A DNA stretch of 64,000 bases from Gnetum montanum (Eukaryota; Streptophyta; Gnetopsida; Gnetales; Gnetaceae), in assembly GCA_015680685.1 (NCBI GenBank), contig MNCI01005009.1, positions 351,639 to 415,638 on the forward strand, given 5' to 3'. Positions within the stretch are counted from its first letter, which is position 1. Every line of letters begins with the position of its first letter. A model generated the notes under the pieces. It was not told the origin of the DNA. It saw nothing but the letters and a program-made list of their open reading frames with translations, and searched no databases. The translations under genes and the position numbers were made by a program. Shown here piece by piece: positions 12,450 through 25,469 of this stretch.

Positions 12450-13260
12450 GATCTTTTATATCTTATACTCAATAAGTTTTGTAATCTAAAGAATAAGTAT
12501 CAAACCCATCATGGAACTATGATTTAACTTACCACAATGTTCATGTAGAACATGAACATAAAAAGTCTTACCAAATGGCTAAAGATGAGATATTGACCGC
12601 TTCTTATTGGTAGACCATCTTTTAATTGGAGGGATACCATTTAAAGCTGTAATTAGAATTCTATTAATAATGTCAATAACATAATACATGAACTTAATCC
12701 ACAATATCTTTGACACTTAGGCATCATTTAACATGCATCTTATCATGTTAGATATTGATATATTCTTTCTTTTGGCAACACCATTTGGATGCAATATGCA
12801 TGGCATAATGAATTCATGTTTAATATCATTGTCAATATGTATTTTTTGAATTCATTTGAAATGTATTCACCACCTTTATCATATCTTACTACTTTTAATT
12901 TACATTCTTCTCATTTTAAAATGTTTGAATTTTTCCAATATTTGTGACACTAGAACTAATCCATAAATCCATACCATCTCACTAAAATCAATAATAGAAA
13001 TGACAAAATATTTTTCATTCCTTATTCCTTTTTGTGAAAATGGATCACATACATTTGAGTGCATAATTTCAAGTATTCATCTAGACTTTATCTAATGATG
13101 TCATGAAAATAGCAAATGGTGCATTTTCCCAAGCTTACAGGATTCACAACTAAGTACTTTGTTAATATTAAATATAAAAGTTTCAAAATATAACTAATGC
13201 ATTTTATTTAAATTCTTCACATTTACATGCTCAATTATTAAGTCCCACTTTCTTAGTAAA
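12450..13260 (-). pseudogene. Copia integrase remnant
   Basis: From 13,260 downward the minus frames give a zinc-binding GAG-pre-integrase block with HVNVKNLNK and later SCESCKLGKMHH (C-x2-C). They then give the catalytic core with YDKGGEYISNEFKKY near 12,890-12,845 and LHPNGVAKRKNISIS near 12,795-12,750. The latter corresponds to the PQQNGVAERKN block. The catalytic Glu is Lys (codon at 12,771-12,773), a G-to-A change. After it comes the conserved fold leading to HLWPFG-like sequence. Not functional. Confidence 0.65.
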
Positions 13261-13549
13261 ACTTAAATTTTTTATTATATACATATTTTTAAGTTAATGA
13301 TCCACAACTTTAAATATTTTATTGCATGCAACACCATAGGCTGTAACATCACTGTCATGGTGTATCATGCAACATGATATATCATGATTATCCTTATCAT
13401 ATTTAATAATTAAACCTTCATTCATTAATTGATACACTAAAATTAGGATCATCACAAATTCTTTATTATAACTAACATATTGTAGGTTTAAATAAAAAAT
13501 AATTAGATTTCTACTTTTGATAATTTTATTAATAAACATCTCAAATTCT

Positions 13550-14470
13550 TACATTATACAAGTTTTGCATATCTTTTACATTTATCAATCATGAAAAGTT
13601 TCTCATAAAATATCATGGCATCAAAATTAATGTACATGAAATTGTTAGATATGTTATTTATGCTGAGAGCATTGAAATTCATGGTGGAAGGTTGAGCCTT
13701 CTTTTCTACAACATTAATGGTACTAGGCTTACATTTAGTTTGTTTTTCATTTTTCTTATTCAACTTCTTCACCCTAATTTTGACAAATTTTTTTTCCTAC
13801 TTTTCATCATGATTATAGCCTTAAGATTATTATGGTTATCATGATAATGATTGTTATTATGACTACCCTCTTTCTTACAAATATGACTATACTTGGACAC
13901 TCTTTATTTTTTCTAGTCATCCTTAGTTTTAACCAGCATCACCTAAGAGTTTAATTTTATTTTTGAGGTCTACACCTTCATTTTGACTTCTTCTTTAAGA
14001 AATTTCATGCATAATTCTATCATGATGTATGTTTTGCCACTATTTTTGATAGTTTCTCTAAGCACATTGTACAATGGTGGTAGCATCTTTAACAAAAAAA
14101 AATTATAGTCTCATCTAAAACTATTGTGTTCTAGGCTTCTAGTCCAACTTGCAACATAGATACTTTCTATACAAGGATGGCCACAAGTTTACCTTCATTT
14201 AAATACAATGAATTTAGTTTATTTTTAAGGAAATCCAATTCTGATTTATTTTGAAGTTTGAATCTCTCTATTAGTTTCTTCCATATCTTATATGCATAGT
14301 CTTTATTTTTTACTAGTTTTATGAATTCACCAAACATAGTTAGTTTAATTAACATTTATGTCATCTTATTGTCATCATCCACCATGGTGGTTTTAGTAAG
14401 GGCTTCTTTTAAGCCATTTCCCTACAATAGAAATTGCATTTGGATTTTTCAAATATGATAATTGGAAGCT
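13550..14470 (-). pseudogene. Copia gag (UBN2-type) remnant
   Basis: Minus-strand translation gives WKIQMQFLL-like sequence near 14,450, then a 62-codon open piece at 14,355-14,167. That piece includes AYKIWKKLIERFKLQ and LDFLKNKLNSLYLNEG, typical of the plant copia gag helices (UBN2). Near 13,900-13,870 a zinc-knuckle-like HICKKEGSHN follows, then a His/Asn-rich run and a Lys-rich tail. It is the structural protein of element G, interrupted by stops. Confidence 0.65.
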
Positions 14471-14564
14471 TTATGCACTTAAATCTCAAGTAATTGGACA
14501 TAGCTTCTTACTCTTTTCATAGTTATACATGAGAATTTTTGATGTTACAGTTACTCATAGACTT

Positions 14565-14576
14565 ACTCTAATACTA
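14565..14576 (-). other. Primer-binding site (tRNA-Met type) of element G
   Basis: On the minus strand the 12 bases read TAGTATTAGAGT. The canonical plant copia site TGGTATCAGAGC differs at three positions, all transitions. It abuts the end of the 5' LTR. Confidence 0.65.
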
Positions 14577-14927
14577 TGTGAAGTTTACATAATTAATAAT
14601 AAGCAACTTGACAACTAGACATGAGGAGTGAGAAATGAGATAAACACACACATTCAAACATGACTCTATTCATATTTAAGATATGTGAAATATTATGTTT
14701 AAACAACAAACTGCCATGATCACACTTAGTAGTTATAACTAAATACTAACAATTATGTTAATGAAAGTTGAAAAAATTTTGAAAATAATATAACATTGCA
14801 ACACCACGATGGTACATAACACCATATAGAAATCATGATGGTGTGACCATAAAATTGTAGTGATAATAATATAACATAAATAAGAGAAGATGATAAGTTT
14901 GTACAATCAAAATATAGATCTTTAACA
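14577..14927 (-). repeat. 5' LTR of copia element G
   Basis: It is bounded by the primer site on one side and, on the other, by the start TGTTAAAGATC, which also starts the 3' LTR at 10,655. About 351 bp, within the plant copia range. The visible 29 bp of the 3' LTR align with this end. Confidence 0.65.
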
Positions 14928-14989
14928 TGAATTATTTAGATAACTAAATTTAAGTTAGTGTCTAATAAGAAATTTCTAACTTTTCTCAC

Positions 14990-17800
14990 TTTACAAAACT
15001 CTTACAATCCATTTGGAAACAAGCAATATTCCTTGATGATAAGTTGAAGGAAAATCCAAACTATTAAACTTTGTTATTAAGAGTACAAAGTTCCCAATTA
15101 ATTTAAGGAAAATAATGCAGAGTATCATTATTTCCTTTAACAAAGGATCTACAAATCTACTATAAATTCCCATATGATCTTTTCGAAGGAGTCATAAATG
15201 AAGAATAATAAACATGAGTAGACTAAAAAATTATAGAAGCAACCATAAATCTGCCTACTAAAAATAGTAATTTGTCAATCTACTTACTAATTTTTTAATG
15301 AACTTTATGAAGAAATTCTCCCAAAATTTACTAGTAGAAGCTAAAGAACAAATAGAAATGCCTAGAAAAGTGATAAACTCATAAGATTGAATGCAACTTT
15401 AAGGAAAATTAGAAAGCTCAAAATAAATAACTTCAAACTTGATTCTCATAGCATGATTTTTATGTCAATTAATAGTAGAACCAAAGACTTTACAATAAAC
15501 ATGAATATAATGAAAAATAGTATTTAAATTATCTTTAGTTGTTCTTAATAAAAAAAATTGACATATGAAAAGTGACTATTAATAATTTGGCATTGAACAT
15601 TAGGAAGTGATAAACCATTGTTCTTATTTTGAAAGAGATAATGCTTTAAAATATAACCAAAAGCTTTAATAGCAAGAATAAAAAGAAAAGAAGCAAGAGG
15701 ATAGTATTGTCTAAAAATATTTGAAGAGTAATAATAAAAGAGAAACTCTTGTTGACACATATCTTGATACTATAAGAGAAAAATAATATTCTAACATGCA
15801 AGATAAAAGAAGAACCCAAGTCTAGCTTTTGTAACATAGCCAATATAAAAGGTTACTCTATCCTATAATCATCTTTTGTATAATCTAATTTTAGAATAAT
15901 AATATTCCAATTAGTATCCATGGTCAAAGTCATGGCCTTTACAACTATGAAAACATGATCCAAAATAAATCTACTTGGAATAAAACTTGTTTGTTCATCT
16001 TTGATTAATTGAAGCATATAACTTTGTACTTTTAATGCAAGAGCCTTAGCAATAATCTTATAACTAATATCCAACAATGTGATAGGTTGTCAATTAGTGA
16101 TCTCAAATCTATTACTTGATTTTGGAATGATTTTTATTAGACAATGATCAATCATTTGACTAAGAGAACCTTTAGAAAGAATTTCCTTATACATATTGAG
16201 AAAATCAACAACAATATAATTTGAAAATTCTTTCTAAAAATCATAAGGTAAACCCTTCAAATTAGGAGATTTACCATAGAGAAAAGAGCTTCTTTAAAAT
16301 ATGACATAGTTAATAGGCCATCTTCTCCCAAAATAGAGTAAGAATAAGTAGAAGTTATAGAAATAAAAAAATCTAAAGCCTTTTTATCAGTACCTTGTGA
16401 AGTAAATACATCTAAATAATGATCAAAGAAATCATTTAAAATATCCAAAGAAGTAGAAAGAATGTTACCATTAACATGTATTTTATCAATTTGATAACTC
16501 ATCTTAAAATCTTTCAAAAACTTGAATAATTATTTGAAGCTCTATCCTCTATTTTTAACTAAGATAACTAATGTTTAAGTAAATCACCTTGAACCTTTTG
16601 GTTTCCAAACATCTATTTCTTTTGTTGAAGGCACATAAGTTTCCACTAAACACTTTTATCATGAGTATGAGATAAACATTCTATAAGTTGATAAATTTTT
16701 TGTTTAATTTCAAGAGTAAAATTTTAAAAAAATTTAGCTAATAATATACCAAAATGTCTTTAAAATTTCACAATACAAATAATAGCATTTTTCCACTATT
16801 CAATGGAGCCATTGAAATTTACTATTCTTAGAACCAAGTTGTAAACAAAATGAAAAGACCTCTAAAAATTTTTATTAGATAAAAAGATACTATTAGCAAT
16901 AAATATCTTAGAGGAAAGTTTCAAATGGCATGTTCTTTGAAGCAAGAACTTGATCAGCAGGTAATCTAAAAGAGTACATTATGGATGTGCTTGAATAAAT
17001 AAATTATATTAAAACCCAAAGCGTAAATCAAGGGAAGTAGAAAATAAGCTTTATCTAATCTATAAAATATTTTTAGAAAGTCATCTCTATAGTTAGACCA
17101 AGTGAAGCAACTTGGATCTCTATGATTCCCACCAACATTAAAATTTGAAAGTGAAAACCTATTCCTAAAAGAAGACTAAGTTTTCTATTCATCCCATTAA
17201 AAAGCTAAAGTTATCTCTCATATTTCATGAGAGGCATTTTTTGACATATTAGAATCTTTATAAATTAACAAAACAACATTAGGAAGATCATTGTTAAGTT
17301 CAAACCAATGGAAAGCTCTTTCTTGGGAATCACATGAAGCATATATATTGCAAATACCAAAAATTATATTAAAAAAATTTAAGCAAACATAAACATATGT
17401 TGTTCGTGAAATAAAATCAAAATCAATGATGTAAGTAGAATATTTTTGAGCAACACAAAGAAGAACACTATCTCTTCCAACTTCATGATTTATAATAAAA
17501 GTACCTTCCTCTAGACATTAAAAAACTAGTTGTCAAAGTCAAATTGAAATCACCTATTTTAAAATCTTGAAGATAGAAAAAATAGAATTCTGATAATGAT
17601 ATCAAAAAACTACATATCATTAGGGGTTTGACAAATCCCAAAAATTCCAAAAGATGAAATTCATGAGGATGTAATGTCCAACTTGGTATCTTCTTTAATA
17701 TCCATGATAGAATAAAAAGGATTAACTTGCTAAAAATTAGAATCAACATGCTTACATGTTTGATAAGTAATATTCTCTAAGGTTTCTTAGTTTTTATGTT
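14990..17800 (-). pseudogene. LINE (non-LTR retrotransposon) remnant
   Basis: On the minus strand an apurinic-type endonuclease comes first. A GDFN-containing piece lies near 17,560-17,545. GGNHRDPSCFTWSNYRDDF near 17,135-17,075 matches the FTW.N region, followed by a LDKAYF piece. After it comes the linker typical of plant LINEs (open piece 16,517-16,257). The RT follows, with LDISYKIIAKALALKV at 16,074-16,027, then DEQTSFIPSRFILDH and a later palm block near 15,843-15,646. The many stops and shifts make it inactive. Endonuclease plus RT without LTRs defines the class. Confidence 0.7.
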
Positions 17801-18430
17801 TCAGGAGTACTACATATAATGTGTTACTTCCCCATCTCTAAGTAAAAGAACCTCTGGAAATCACTATATGAGTCTTTGGAACAAATATGCCTCTTGAAGA
17901 GGAGAATTTAAATGTGTTTCCTTCTTCTTCTTCTTCTTTTCTAACATTATATTACTTCTATTCATTTATATTCTTGAGGATTCACTTGCTTTTCTAAGTG
18001 TTTATTGTTAAAGAAAATTGAATGATTAGCATTAAAAATTTAAAAATGAAGGTTTATTATATTCAAATACCTATAGGATCTATTAGAAAAATATTATATT
18101 TACATTAAAAATAAAAATAAACTCTACAAACTAACTAAGCAATGATGAAAGTAATAGAAATAATCATACAAGTTTTTCTTACTACAACATTATAATGTTA
18201 TCTTAAATGAATAGTCTCTACACAAAAATGAAATACATGTAACTCATTTTTAATGGCTCCTAACCTACATAAGCTATAAATACTATCTTCTCAGAAAGAT
18301 AAATCCATCTTCTAATTTCAATTCTAAGATGATGTAAACTTAAGCAAAGTTTGTTGATGACACTCCAATACTTGATTGGAATAGCAACTTACAAATAATG
18401 AGCTTCTTTGCCTAGCTAAAATTATTTCTT
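17800..18430. other. AT-rich stretch, nothing recognised
   Basis: It contains a short CTT microsatellite near 17,921-17,937 but no identified gene. It may hold the ORF1 end of the LINE on the left or the upstream part of the chromovirus on the right. Confidence 0.4.
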
Positions 18431-20386
18431 TCCCTCTACATTAAATTACAATTTTGTTTAAAACTTCTACTTAACTAGTTGATGAGTATGATTATGATTT
18501 TTCTACACTTCCTTCTAAGAGATATTCTATTTTCTCAATCATCACATTTCCTAAAAATACCAATTATAGTCTTTTGAATCATCAAGAATTATTTTAGAGA
18601 ATTTTTCTTGCCTTGAGATATGTAAATGAAGATGATGTTCTTAGGACTACTTTTACAAAAGGATATGGATATTATAATTTCCTTTTCATTTCTTTTAAAC
18701 TTGCTAATACATCAACAATCTTTATACATTTGATGAATAATGTTATCTTTTCTTACTTGGATTAATTTCCTATCATCTTAATTGATGACATATTGATCTA
18801 TGTTACAAAATTTGAAAGAACATTAGTTGTTTGCACATTTCTTTTATTGTGCATTTTGAAAAAGGGAGATTTAGTTTCTTTGTCATATCATGTGACATAA
18901 GGGTATAATAGTGGATCCCTCCAAAGTTTCAATGATCCATGATTGATCCATTTTAATAATGTTTAATGAAAAAAAATTATTGGGACTTGTGGTTTACTAT
19001 ATGAGGCTTGTAGAAGGATTATTTAAGATAGAAATCTCTCCCCATAAGTTGCTAAGGAAAGATTACACCTTTGTTTCAAGTAGTACTTACTAGAAAGATT
19101 TTGACAAGTTAATGAAGAGAGTGATCTCAACACTAGTCTTGATCTCTATAAAATTTGGAAAACATTATCATATTTATACATATGCCTCAACTGAAGGGTA
19201 TGAATATGTTTTGATGCAACAAGGTAAGGTAGTAACCTATGTTTCCAAAAAGTTAAACACTCGTGAGACTAAGTATACAATACATGATCTTGAACTTGGT
19301 ATCAATAGTACGTGTCTTCAAATTGTAGAGTCACTATTAGTATACTAAATAAATTACCTTGTGGATAGATCATAAGAGTTTACAATATGTGATGAGTCAA
19401 TCCTAGTTGAATATGGAAAAAAGAAGATGGATTAAACTATTAATAAATTTTAGCTTCATAGTTTAGTATCATTTAGGTAAAGGAAACATAGTGGTATAGG
19501 CACTAAGTAGGATAGCTAGAAAACTCTACAATCTTACTATTGTACCAAGCTTAAGAAATGGAGTGTTGACAAATTAGCTTTTCTTGGTAGACAACTTAGA
19601 TTTGTTAATATTCAAAGAAAGGACTTATGTTCTAGAGACAACCCACTAAAACCTTTTGGAGAAAACACATTTGAGTAAGTACTAGATGCATATTGACAAT
19701 GATAAGATGTATTAGAATATTGAGAAGCCTTATTAGTAGCATAGCATGAAGAAATATATGAGTAATATTGTGGCTAGGTGTATGATGTCTCAACAAATTA
19801 AGATAGAGCATTAGTAATTTGATGGGTACTTGTATCTACATGGGATTCCAAAGTGGAAGTAGAAGGTAATTGACATGAACTTTATTATACTAGGAATGGA
19901 AAATATGCTATCCTTGTGGTCATACACATTTTGATTAAGTCTTCTCATTTGTAGTTGCTAATGTATCAAACAATGCAAAAGAGATTACTAAGATATTTCT
20001 TTTAGACATTGTTAAACTTTATGATGTGTCAACCATGATTGTTTCAAATAGAGATGAAAAGTTTACTTTTATATTTTGATGAATTTTATTAAATGAATCT
20101 AGGAATCAAGTTAAATTTGAGCTTAACTTGTCATTCTTAAATAAATGGTTAAATAGAAATATGAACCAAATTTTAAAAAACATGTTCAAAGGTGGTGACT
20201 TAGAGTAAAAGGACAATTGAGACAAATTATTACCTTTGGTATAGTTTGCTTGCATTAACAATTATTAGGCTAGTTTAAAAAAACTCCATATAAATTATTT
20301 TATGATAAACCTTACTATATATCTATATGTTAGGATACCTTGGAAAATATATAACAAATCAATGCATATATTATAGTAAGGACTAT
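18430..20386 (+). pseudogene. Chromovirus-type Ty3/gypsy pol, left part (element H)
   Basis: Plus frames give RT blocks RTTFTKGYGYYNFLFISFKL (18,639-18,698) and the active-site block ILIDDILIY near 18,777-18,803, which keeps both Asp. RNase H includes YEYVLMQQGKVVTYVSKKLN and YTIHDLEL (19,200-19,300). A GKGNIV block near 19,480 and integrase pieces follow (QFDGYLYLHGIPKWK near 19,820). These match Tekay/Del-like chromoviruses, not element A. It is full of stops. Element A inserted after 20,386; the reading resumes at 33,468. The last five bases, ACTAT, are one copy of A's target duplication. Confidence 0.7.
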
Positions 20387-21288
20387 TGATGAGTGGCGAG
20401 TAGACCCTATGCCTAACCATACAAATCATTAAGTGTTCATGTGTGATTTGATTGAATTTCATGGACTTCTAGCCTTTTAAGTACACTAGTCTCTAGGAAG
20501 TAAAACTAACTATTGCAATCGTTGTCTTCCCTATTACACTTGTGAAATGCAAAGGTATGGTTAAGTGCAACTGAGGCATATGATTTTTATCATTTTTACA
20601 TTTTATACTTTGAGTCACCTAAGGGTAAAGAATAATGTATAAAATAAAATAATTAAATTTCTAATTAAATCTATGTAGCTACATCCAACTAATCCTAACA
20701 TAAGCATTTGTTCCCACTTTTCGTACACATCTTGAACATGTTTAATGCTATTAGATTACCAAATGTTAAGCATTACTAGGATTACCAAGCATCAAGCATA
20801 TGCTCAAAGTGGCCATAATTATGTGCTTAATTAATGGCTATTTAATTTAGCTTAATCGATTACTTAATTACTTAAAGCATTAAATGAAATTGCATAAAGC
20901 ATTAAATGCATAAATAAACAATTAATGTATTTCAAAGTGTTGCAAGGTTTATCAGAAAGCTTGTCTTTATTGTTGCACACACTACCATGCTTAGGTACAA
21001 TAGTTCTTAAATAAAGATTCATATACTCTTGGACTTCTTCTGCAGGCACTTAGAAAATAATTCTAACTTTCAAGTAAGAAAACCGTAAGAGCTTCACTTA
21101 ACTATGATCAAAGATGCCATAAACATGGTGGGTGAGCATGTATTTATAGGTGAAAATAGACATTTCATTGACAAGGCCATGTTAATGCATCAAATCCCAT
21201 GTCGATGCGGCCACGTCAATGGGATCACATCGATGAGGCCACATCAATGAGGCCTCACCAACAAAACCCAAGAAAACATGACTCATCA
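20387..21288 (-). repeat. 3' LTR of element A
   Basis: 902 bp, running from TGATGAG at the left to CTCATCA at the right edge on the plus strand. It aligns along its whole length with 32,531-33,462. A TATA-like CTATAAATAC lies on the minus strand near 21,150, and the U3 has degenerate repeats of about 15 bp near 21,190-21,255. The sequence CATATGATTTTTATCAT is shared with the other LTR. Confidence 0.92.
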
Positions 21289-21298
21289 TACCCCAATG

Positions 21299-21386
21299 AC
21301 TAAATGAAAACTCATCCTCAAGTGAACAAAAGGAGAAACAANAACTAAATGAAAACTCATCCTCAAGTGAACAAAAGGAGAAACAA
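21299..21386. repeat. 43-bp perfect duplication around a single N
   Basis: Positions 21,299-21,341 and 21,344-21,386 are identical and are separated only by an N and one base. This looks like two contigs with an unmerged overlap joined by a one-base gap. Confidence 0.8.
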
Positions 21387-21589
21387 GTTATTTACAAAAT
21401 TTTAAGAAGGTATGGGATTATTGACTAACTACTAACATTCACAAACACTAAGTGCCCTAGTGTACAAATTTACAATCATTACAAAATTTTGGTGTTCAAG
21501 ACAAAAAAAATGAACACTAGGATAAAAATGACAAACACAATTCTTCTAATGATGCAAGGATGAGGAGAAGCTTAAATGATCCCAGAAAG

Positions 21590-24240
21590 TGAAGATTCAT
21601 GAAGCTCCAAAGAACCTTCTCTTGCTTTAGGCACATGTGGTGGTTGAGGTGGTTGTGGTTGTTCAATAGTAGCTACAACTTATGGTGGAATACAAAAGGC
21701 ATCCAACAGTTCATTCATCTTCTCCTCCTTACTCTCGAGATTGTTTATAGTCCACACTGCATCACAAATATGGGTCAGTGTGGGAACATCTCAAGGACAA
21801 GGCATTGCTAGGAACAACTCCTTCACATTGATGAACTAGGTAGCAAAAAAATTTCATTAAACATCGAATGCCTTTACTGCATTCTGTATCTCCTAGTGAT
21901 CACTCATTCTATTGGCTAGGTTCTCTACTGTAGACTACTGATCAATGAAGCACTACTTGAGAACATCGAGTTCTACATTTGCCACCTCAAGCTTCTGCTT
22001 GGTGTCTTTATGATGCTTGAACTCCACTTCGTACAACAAGTATGAACTAGCCACCTACTTCTCTAGTTTAGACTGGTTTTCCAGTAGTCAACATTGTCAT
22101 ATTTGCATAACAAAGACTGGAAAGCTTCATGTACTCCATCATCTCCTCAATCTGTAGATCCTTCATGTAGATCTCCACCTTATTATAGTCATTGAGGCCA
22201 TCAAAGATAGGTTTCTAGACATCATCTTATTCCTTGAGCTACTGGGGAGCCATATCAACTTTGGTCTTCATCATCTAAATATGTTTATCATTGATCTCTT
22301 TTTGTAGACCAACGTGATCTCTATAGTGATTTTTGACTCTCTCAAACTTGAAAGCCTTATTTTTCTAGGTGACTACCTCTATTGCAGATCTCTAGTGAAG
22401 AGCTCAAACTTCCTCCATGGGGAGATTTTTGTTTTCAGCTGCGAATATCCTTAGTTCATTATTCACTCTGACTAGCTACTCCTATTTTTTATGGATGAAA
22501 TCTTACATTTCCTACTTCTACACATCAACACTTTGCAAACAATGATTTTCTATGGTCAAAGTTACATTCTCTTGGTGAGCTTGGTCCAAGGCCTCTTGGA
22601 TATTCTGCATGGTGGCATCAGCCAAGGACTAATCAAAGATCATCATCTCCTTTGCATCATCAACCTTTTTGAGCTTATCCTGAAGCTATTTAAAATCTTC
22701 ATCATGGATCAATTCAAGATTGAAAAATGTAAGATCAGAAAGGCAAGTTATTAGTTCAGCAACCTCTATAGCCAAGCATTGGTTTTGAGCTTAGGCTACT
22801 TTGAGTTGCCCCTCCATGATAATGCATTTGTCCCTTGGTTCTAATAGCTCTAACTAGATTACAATTATTATATCTGAAAGGTCAAAGACATCTAAAATTG
22901 GTTTCCTAGTTCCCACCAATTAGTCTAGTAACTCCTCATGCTAGGCTATGCTTAATTTGCTACTAACTATTCTTGTAGATATTTGCACATCTTTGAGTAT
23001 CAAAACATCTAGTACAGATGCTGCAAGGATATTCAATGCCTTGATGATTCTATCAGCAACCATCTCTACTACTGTCTCCTATCCATGGTACTTCATGACC
23101 AAGATAATTAACCCCTCATCCTCCTCTAGATGTACCAAGAAAGTAGTGGCATTCCTAGAGATTTCTAGGAATTTCTAGTGTTGTGAGAGAGATACCGTTA
23201 CCTCCCGAGAACTAGGATTTGATATCATGAGTAGTTGCATTCTTTGGGCTAAGAAAATTGGCCCACCTTCCTCCATTTGGCTAATTTTTTGAGCCACTTC
23301 ATTAAGGTGACTCATTGTAAGACAATACATAGATAGATTGCCATCACTCATTATTGCTCATTGTTCTTACTCATGCAGGTGCTACTCTCAGATCTTGTGC
23401 ATTCATTCAAGGTAGCATGGGACTCTAGCACTATTTCGTGAGTGGGTAGTGGAAGTGGTGGTTGGTACTCCTATTTCTTGGTTATGGCAGGGATCTTTTC
23501 TTTTATCATTTCTTCCCAAGAGGAAAAAGTAGCATGTCTAATTGTATCTTTAGTATAGCAAACTATTCCTACCCTTTTCCATAATTTTTTGATGAGGCAT
23601 GGAAAGGGTAGGGTCTTCCTTCTATATTCATTTTTATTAAATCGCTTCTCTATATCCAAATAGATCAACTATGGAAGGTTCACAAGGAAAGATATCTACA
23701 AAATTTGTTGAAATATCAATCAACCCAAGGGCTTTCACAATGATCTTCACTGAGTAGGACAACTAAATGTCCTTGATCTTTACAATGACTCCCATCTACC
23801 TATCATTCTAGAAGAGATATGTCTCTCTCATGTACCAATTCCTACTAGAAGTGATGATTGGCTAGATGGGAGAGTTCTGCAACTACATCTTAACTTCTGT
23901 TGCAGCATATTCTAAGAATGGTCAAAAGTTCAATTCTTGGAGAACTGAATGTTGTTGTCACAAGGCCTAATCTAATCAAGATAGGCTTGAGTCAATGTAA
24001 CCTTAGGTCTTGGCACTATTCTTGCAACCTCTTCTTGATGGGATTGTTTAGTTACAACCACTTCCTTGGGAATCTATCAAATAGATTCCACTTTGGAATT
24101 CTCCTAAAGAGATTCCATCACATGAGTTTCTATTATCTATTCTTGGGCTTGTTCTTACTGCTCTCTTATAGCTCTAGGTCATTTGTTCCTTGGTTGGGAT
24201 GGTCCTCCTTCCTACGGGTGTTTTGATTTAGGTGCCATCT
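21590..24240 (-). pseudogene. ORF3 relic of element A, downstream of integrase
   Basis: On the minus strand a frame starting ATG GCA CCT AAA at about 24,236 gives MAPKSKHP, then a Gln/Glu-rich segment full of TAG stops. It then gives a better-kept block at 23,668-23,471 with YLDIEKRFNKNEYRRKTLPF and PCLIKKLWKRVGI. That block resembles the 'putative plant transposon protein' domain found in extra ORFs of plant gypsy elements. Further on (about 22,400-22,100) a helical charged stretch includes VKNHYRDHVGLQKEINDKH, suggesting coiled coil. Function unknown. It lies where Athila-group elements carry an extra (env-like) ORF. Confidence 0.5.
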
Positions 24241-25469
24241 ATAATCACAATATGACCTAGGATTAGCACTTAATGTGTAACTTTGAAACATTTGGAATAC
24301 CTTATCTCTTGGGATAGTTACACTTGGCTAAGTTGTGATCATGATCAATTTGATTATTTAATATTAGTTTATTATTATTTGATTACATAGGCTACCAAAG
24401 TGTGTTGGAAGGGTTTGACTTCCATAGGTTGATGATTTGATATTATTTTATTCATTAAACCCATGGGAGAGTTAGAAAAACTCTAAAAAAATTATAGTCA
24501 AAAAGCTAAGGTTTGTGGCCCCCACAAATTAAGCGTACCTCCAAAAGCTACAGGACTGAAGAATAGAGTGAATTGGACAAATTGTTTGAAAGTTATGAGC
24601 TTTGGAAGGTTTAGAGCTCTAAAAAATTGTAAAAACTCCCCTTATGTTTGAAGAAAATGTAAAATAAATCCCTAAGTAATGAGTGTTATATATAGAATTT
24701 TTCTCGTGCATCAACTAGGCCTCATCAATAGGGCAAAATTGGCATGGTCAACTACGTCAACTGGGCCTAGCTGACATGACTATTGACCACCATTGACCAA
24801 GCCAAAATTTGAAAAATAAAAGGAGTTTTTGAGAAAAATTGGAATCAAATGAAAGCCCAAGAAGCCAAGAACACAATGAGATACATGAAGAGGACTTGAG
24901 ATTTCCAAAAAGTGGAGAATGATTGGAGAAATGCCTTAAGGAGCACACAATTAGATGTAAATAATGGGGGATGAAAAAGTTTTAATTGCAAAAGTATTTA
25001 AGGATAAGGGATTTAACTACCCCAACTAAGAAACATAAAAGTTGATCCTTCCCATAGTAGGCTCATGCCCTTTTTTACCCTTGCATAACCTCAACTAAGA
25101 AGTTCGTGGGCCCCATGGGTGATTAACTATTACAAAAAGTTAAGGACCAAATCCAGAAGAATCTATCCAAGAATTTCAACATGTTAAACTAAGACATTAA
25201 ACAAAAACATGGAAACTAGCAATGAGGTAAGTTATGGAAAGCATTGATGGATGAGATAGAAAGTGAAATGGATTTTCCAATCATTGTCACATGAAGTCCC
25301 TTGTGAATTTTATGGTTAAATGATCAAATAAAGTTCATTATTAGACTAGATCAAAACCAACCACTTTCACTAACTTTGCATCACCACTCTAGGACTAGTT
25401 CACCCTCTCAAGACATAAGAATGATCCCACAAATAACCACCATTCCTTATTTAAGAAGAAAAAAGAAGC
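23177..25469 (-). repeat. 2.29-kb duplicated segment, copy 1 (in element A)
   Basis: The segment is matched by 55,866-58,156 in the same orientation, at roughly 94-97 % identity by eye. The match starts abruptly at TGTTGTGAGAGAGATACC and ends abruptly after AAGAAAAAAGAAGC. It covers part of the ORF3 relic and its upstream region. Sequences outside it differ completely. Confidence 0.9.

Larger units (their letters stand above)
10627..14927 (-). mobile_element. Ty1/copia element (element G), decayed
   Basis: On the minus strand the order is 5' LTR (14,927-14,577), tRNA-Met primer site (14,576-14,565), gag, GAG-pre-integrase zinc finger, integrase, RT/RNase H, polypurine tract (10,664-10,656) and 3' LTR starting at 10,655. 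Gag-PR-IN-RT order identifies Ty1/copia. Both LTRs show the same end block GATCTTTAACA (14,917-14,927 and 10,645-10,655). The 3' LTR is mostly lost in the gap. All coding parts contain stops and frameshifts. Confidence 0.8.

Noticed and set aside
24660-24700. Internal LTR pair around the 2.3-kb segment
   Set aside because: A TATA-like sequence is present, but no terminal repeats or target duplication could be found at the segment edges.
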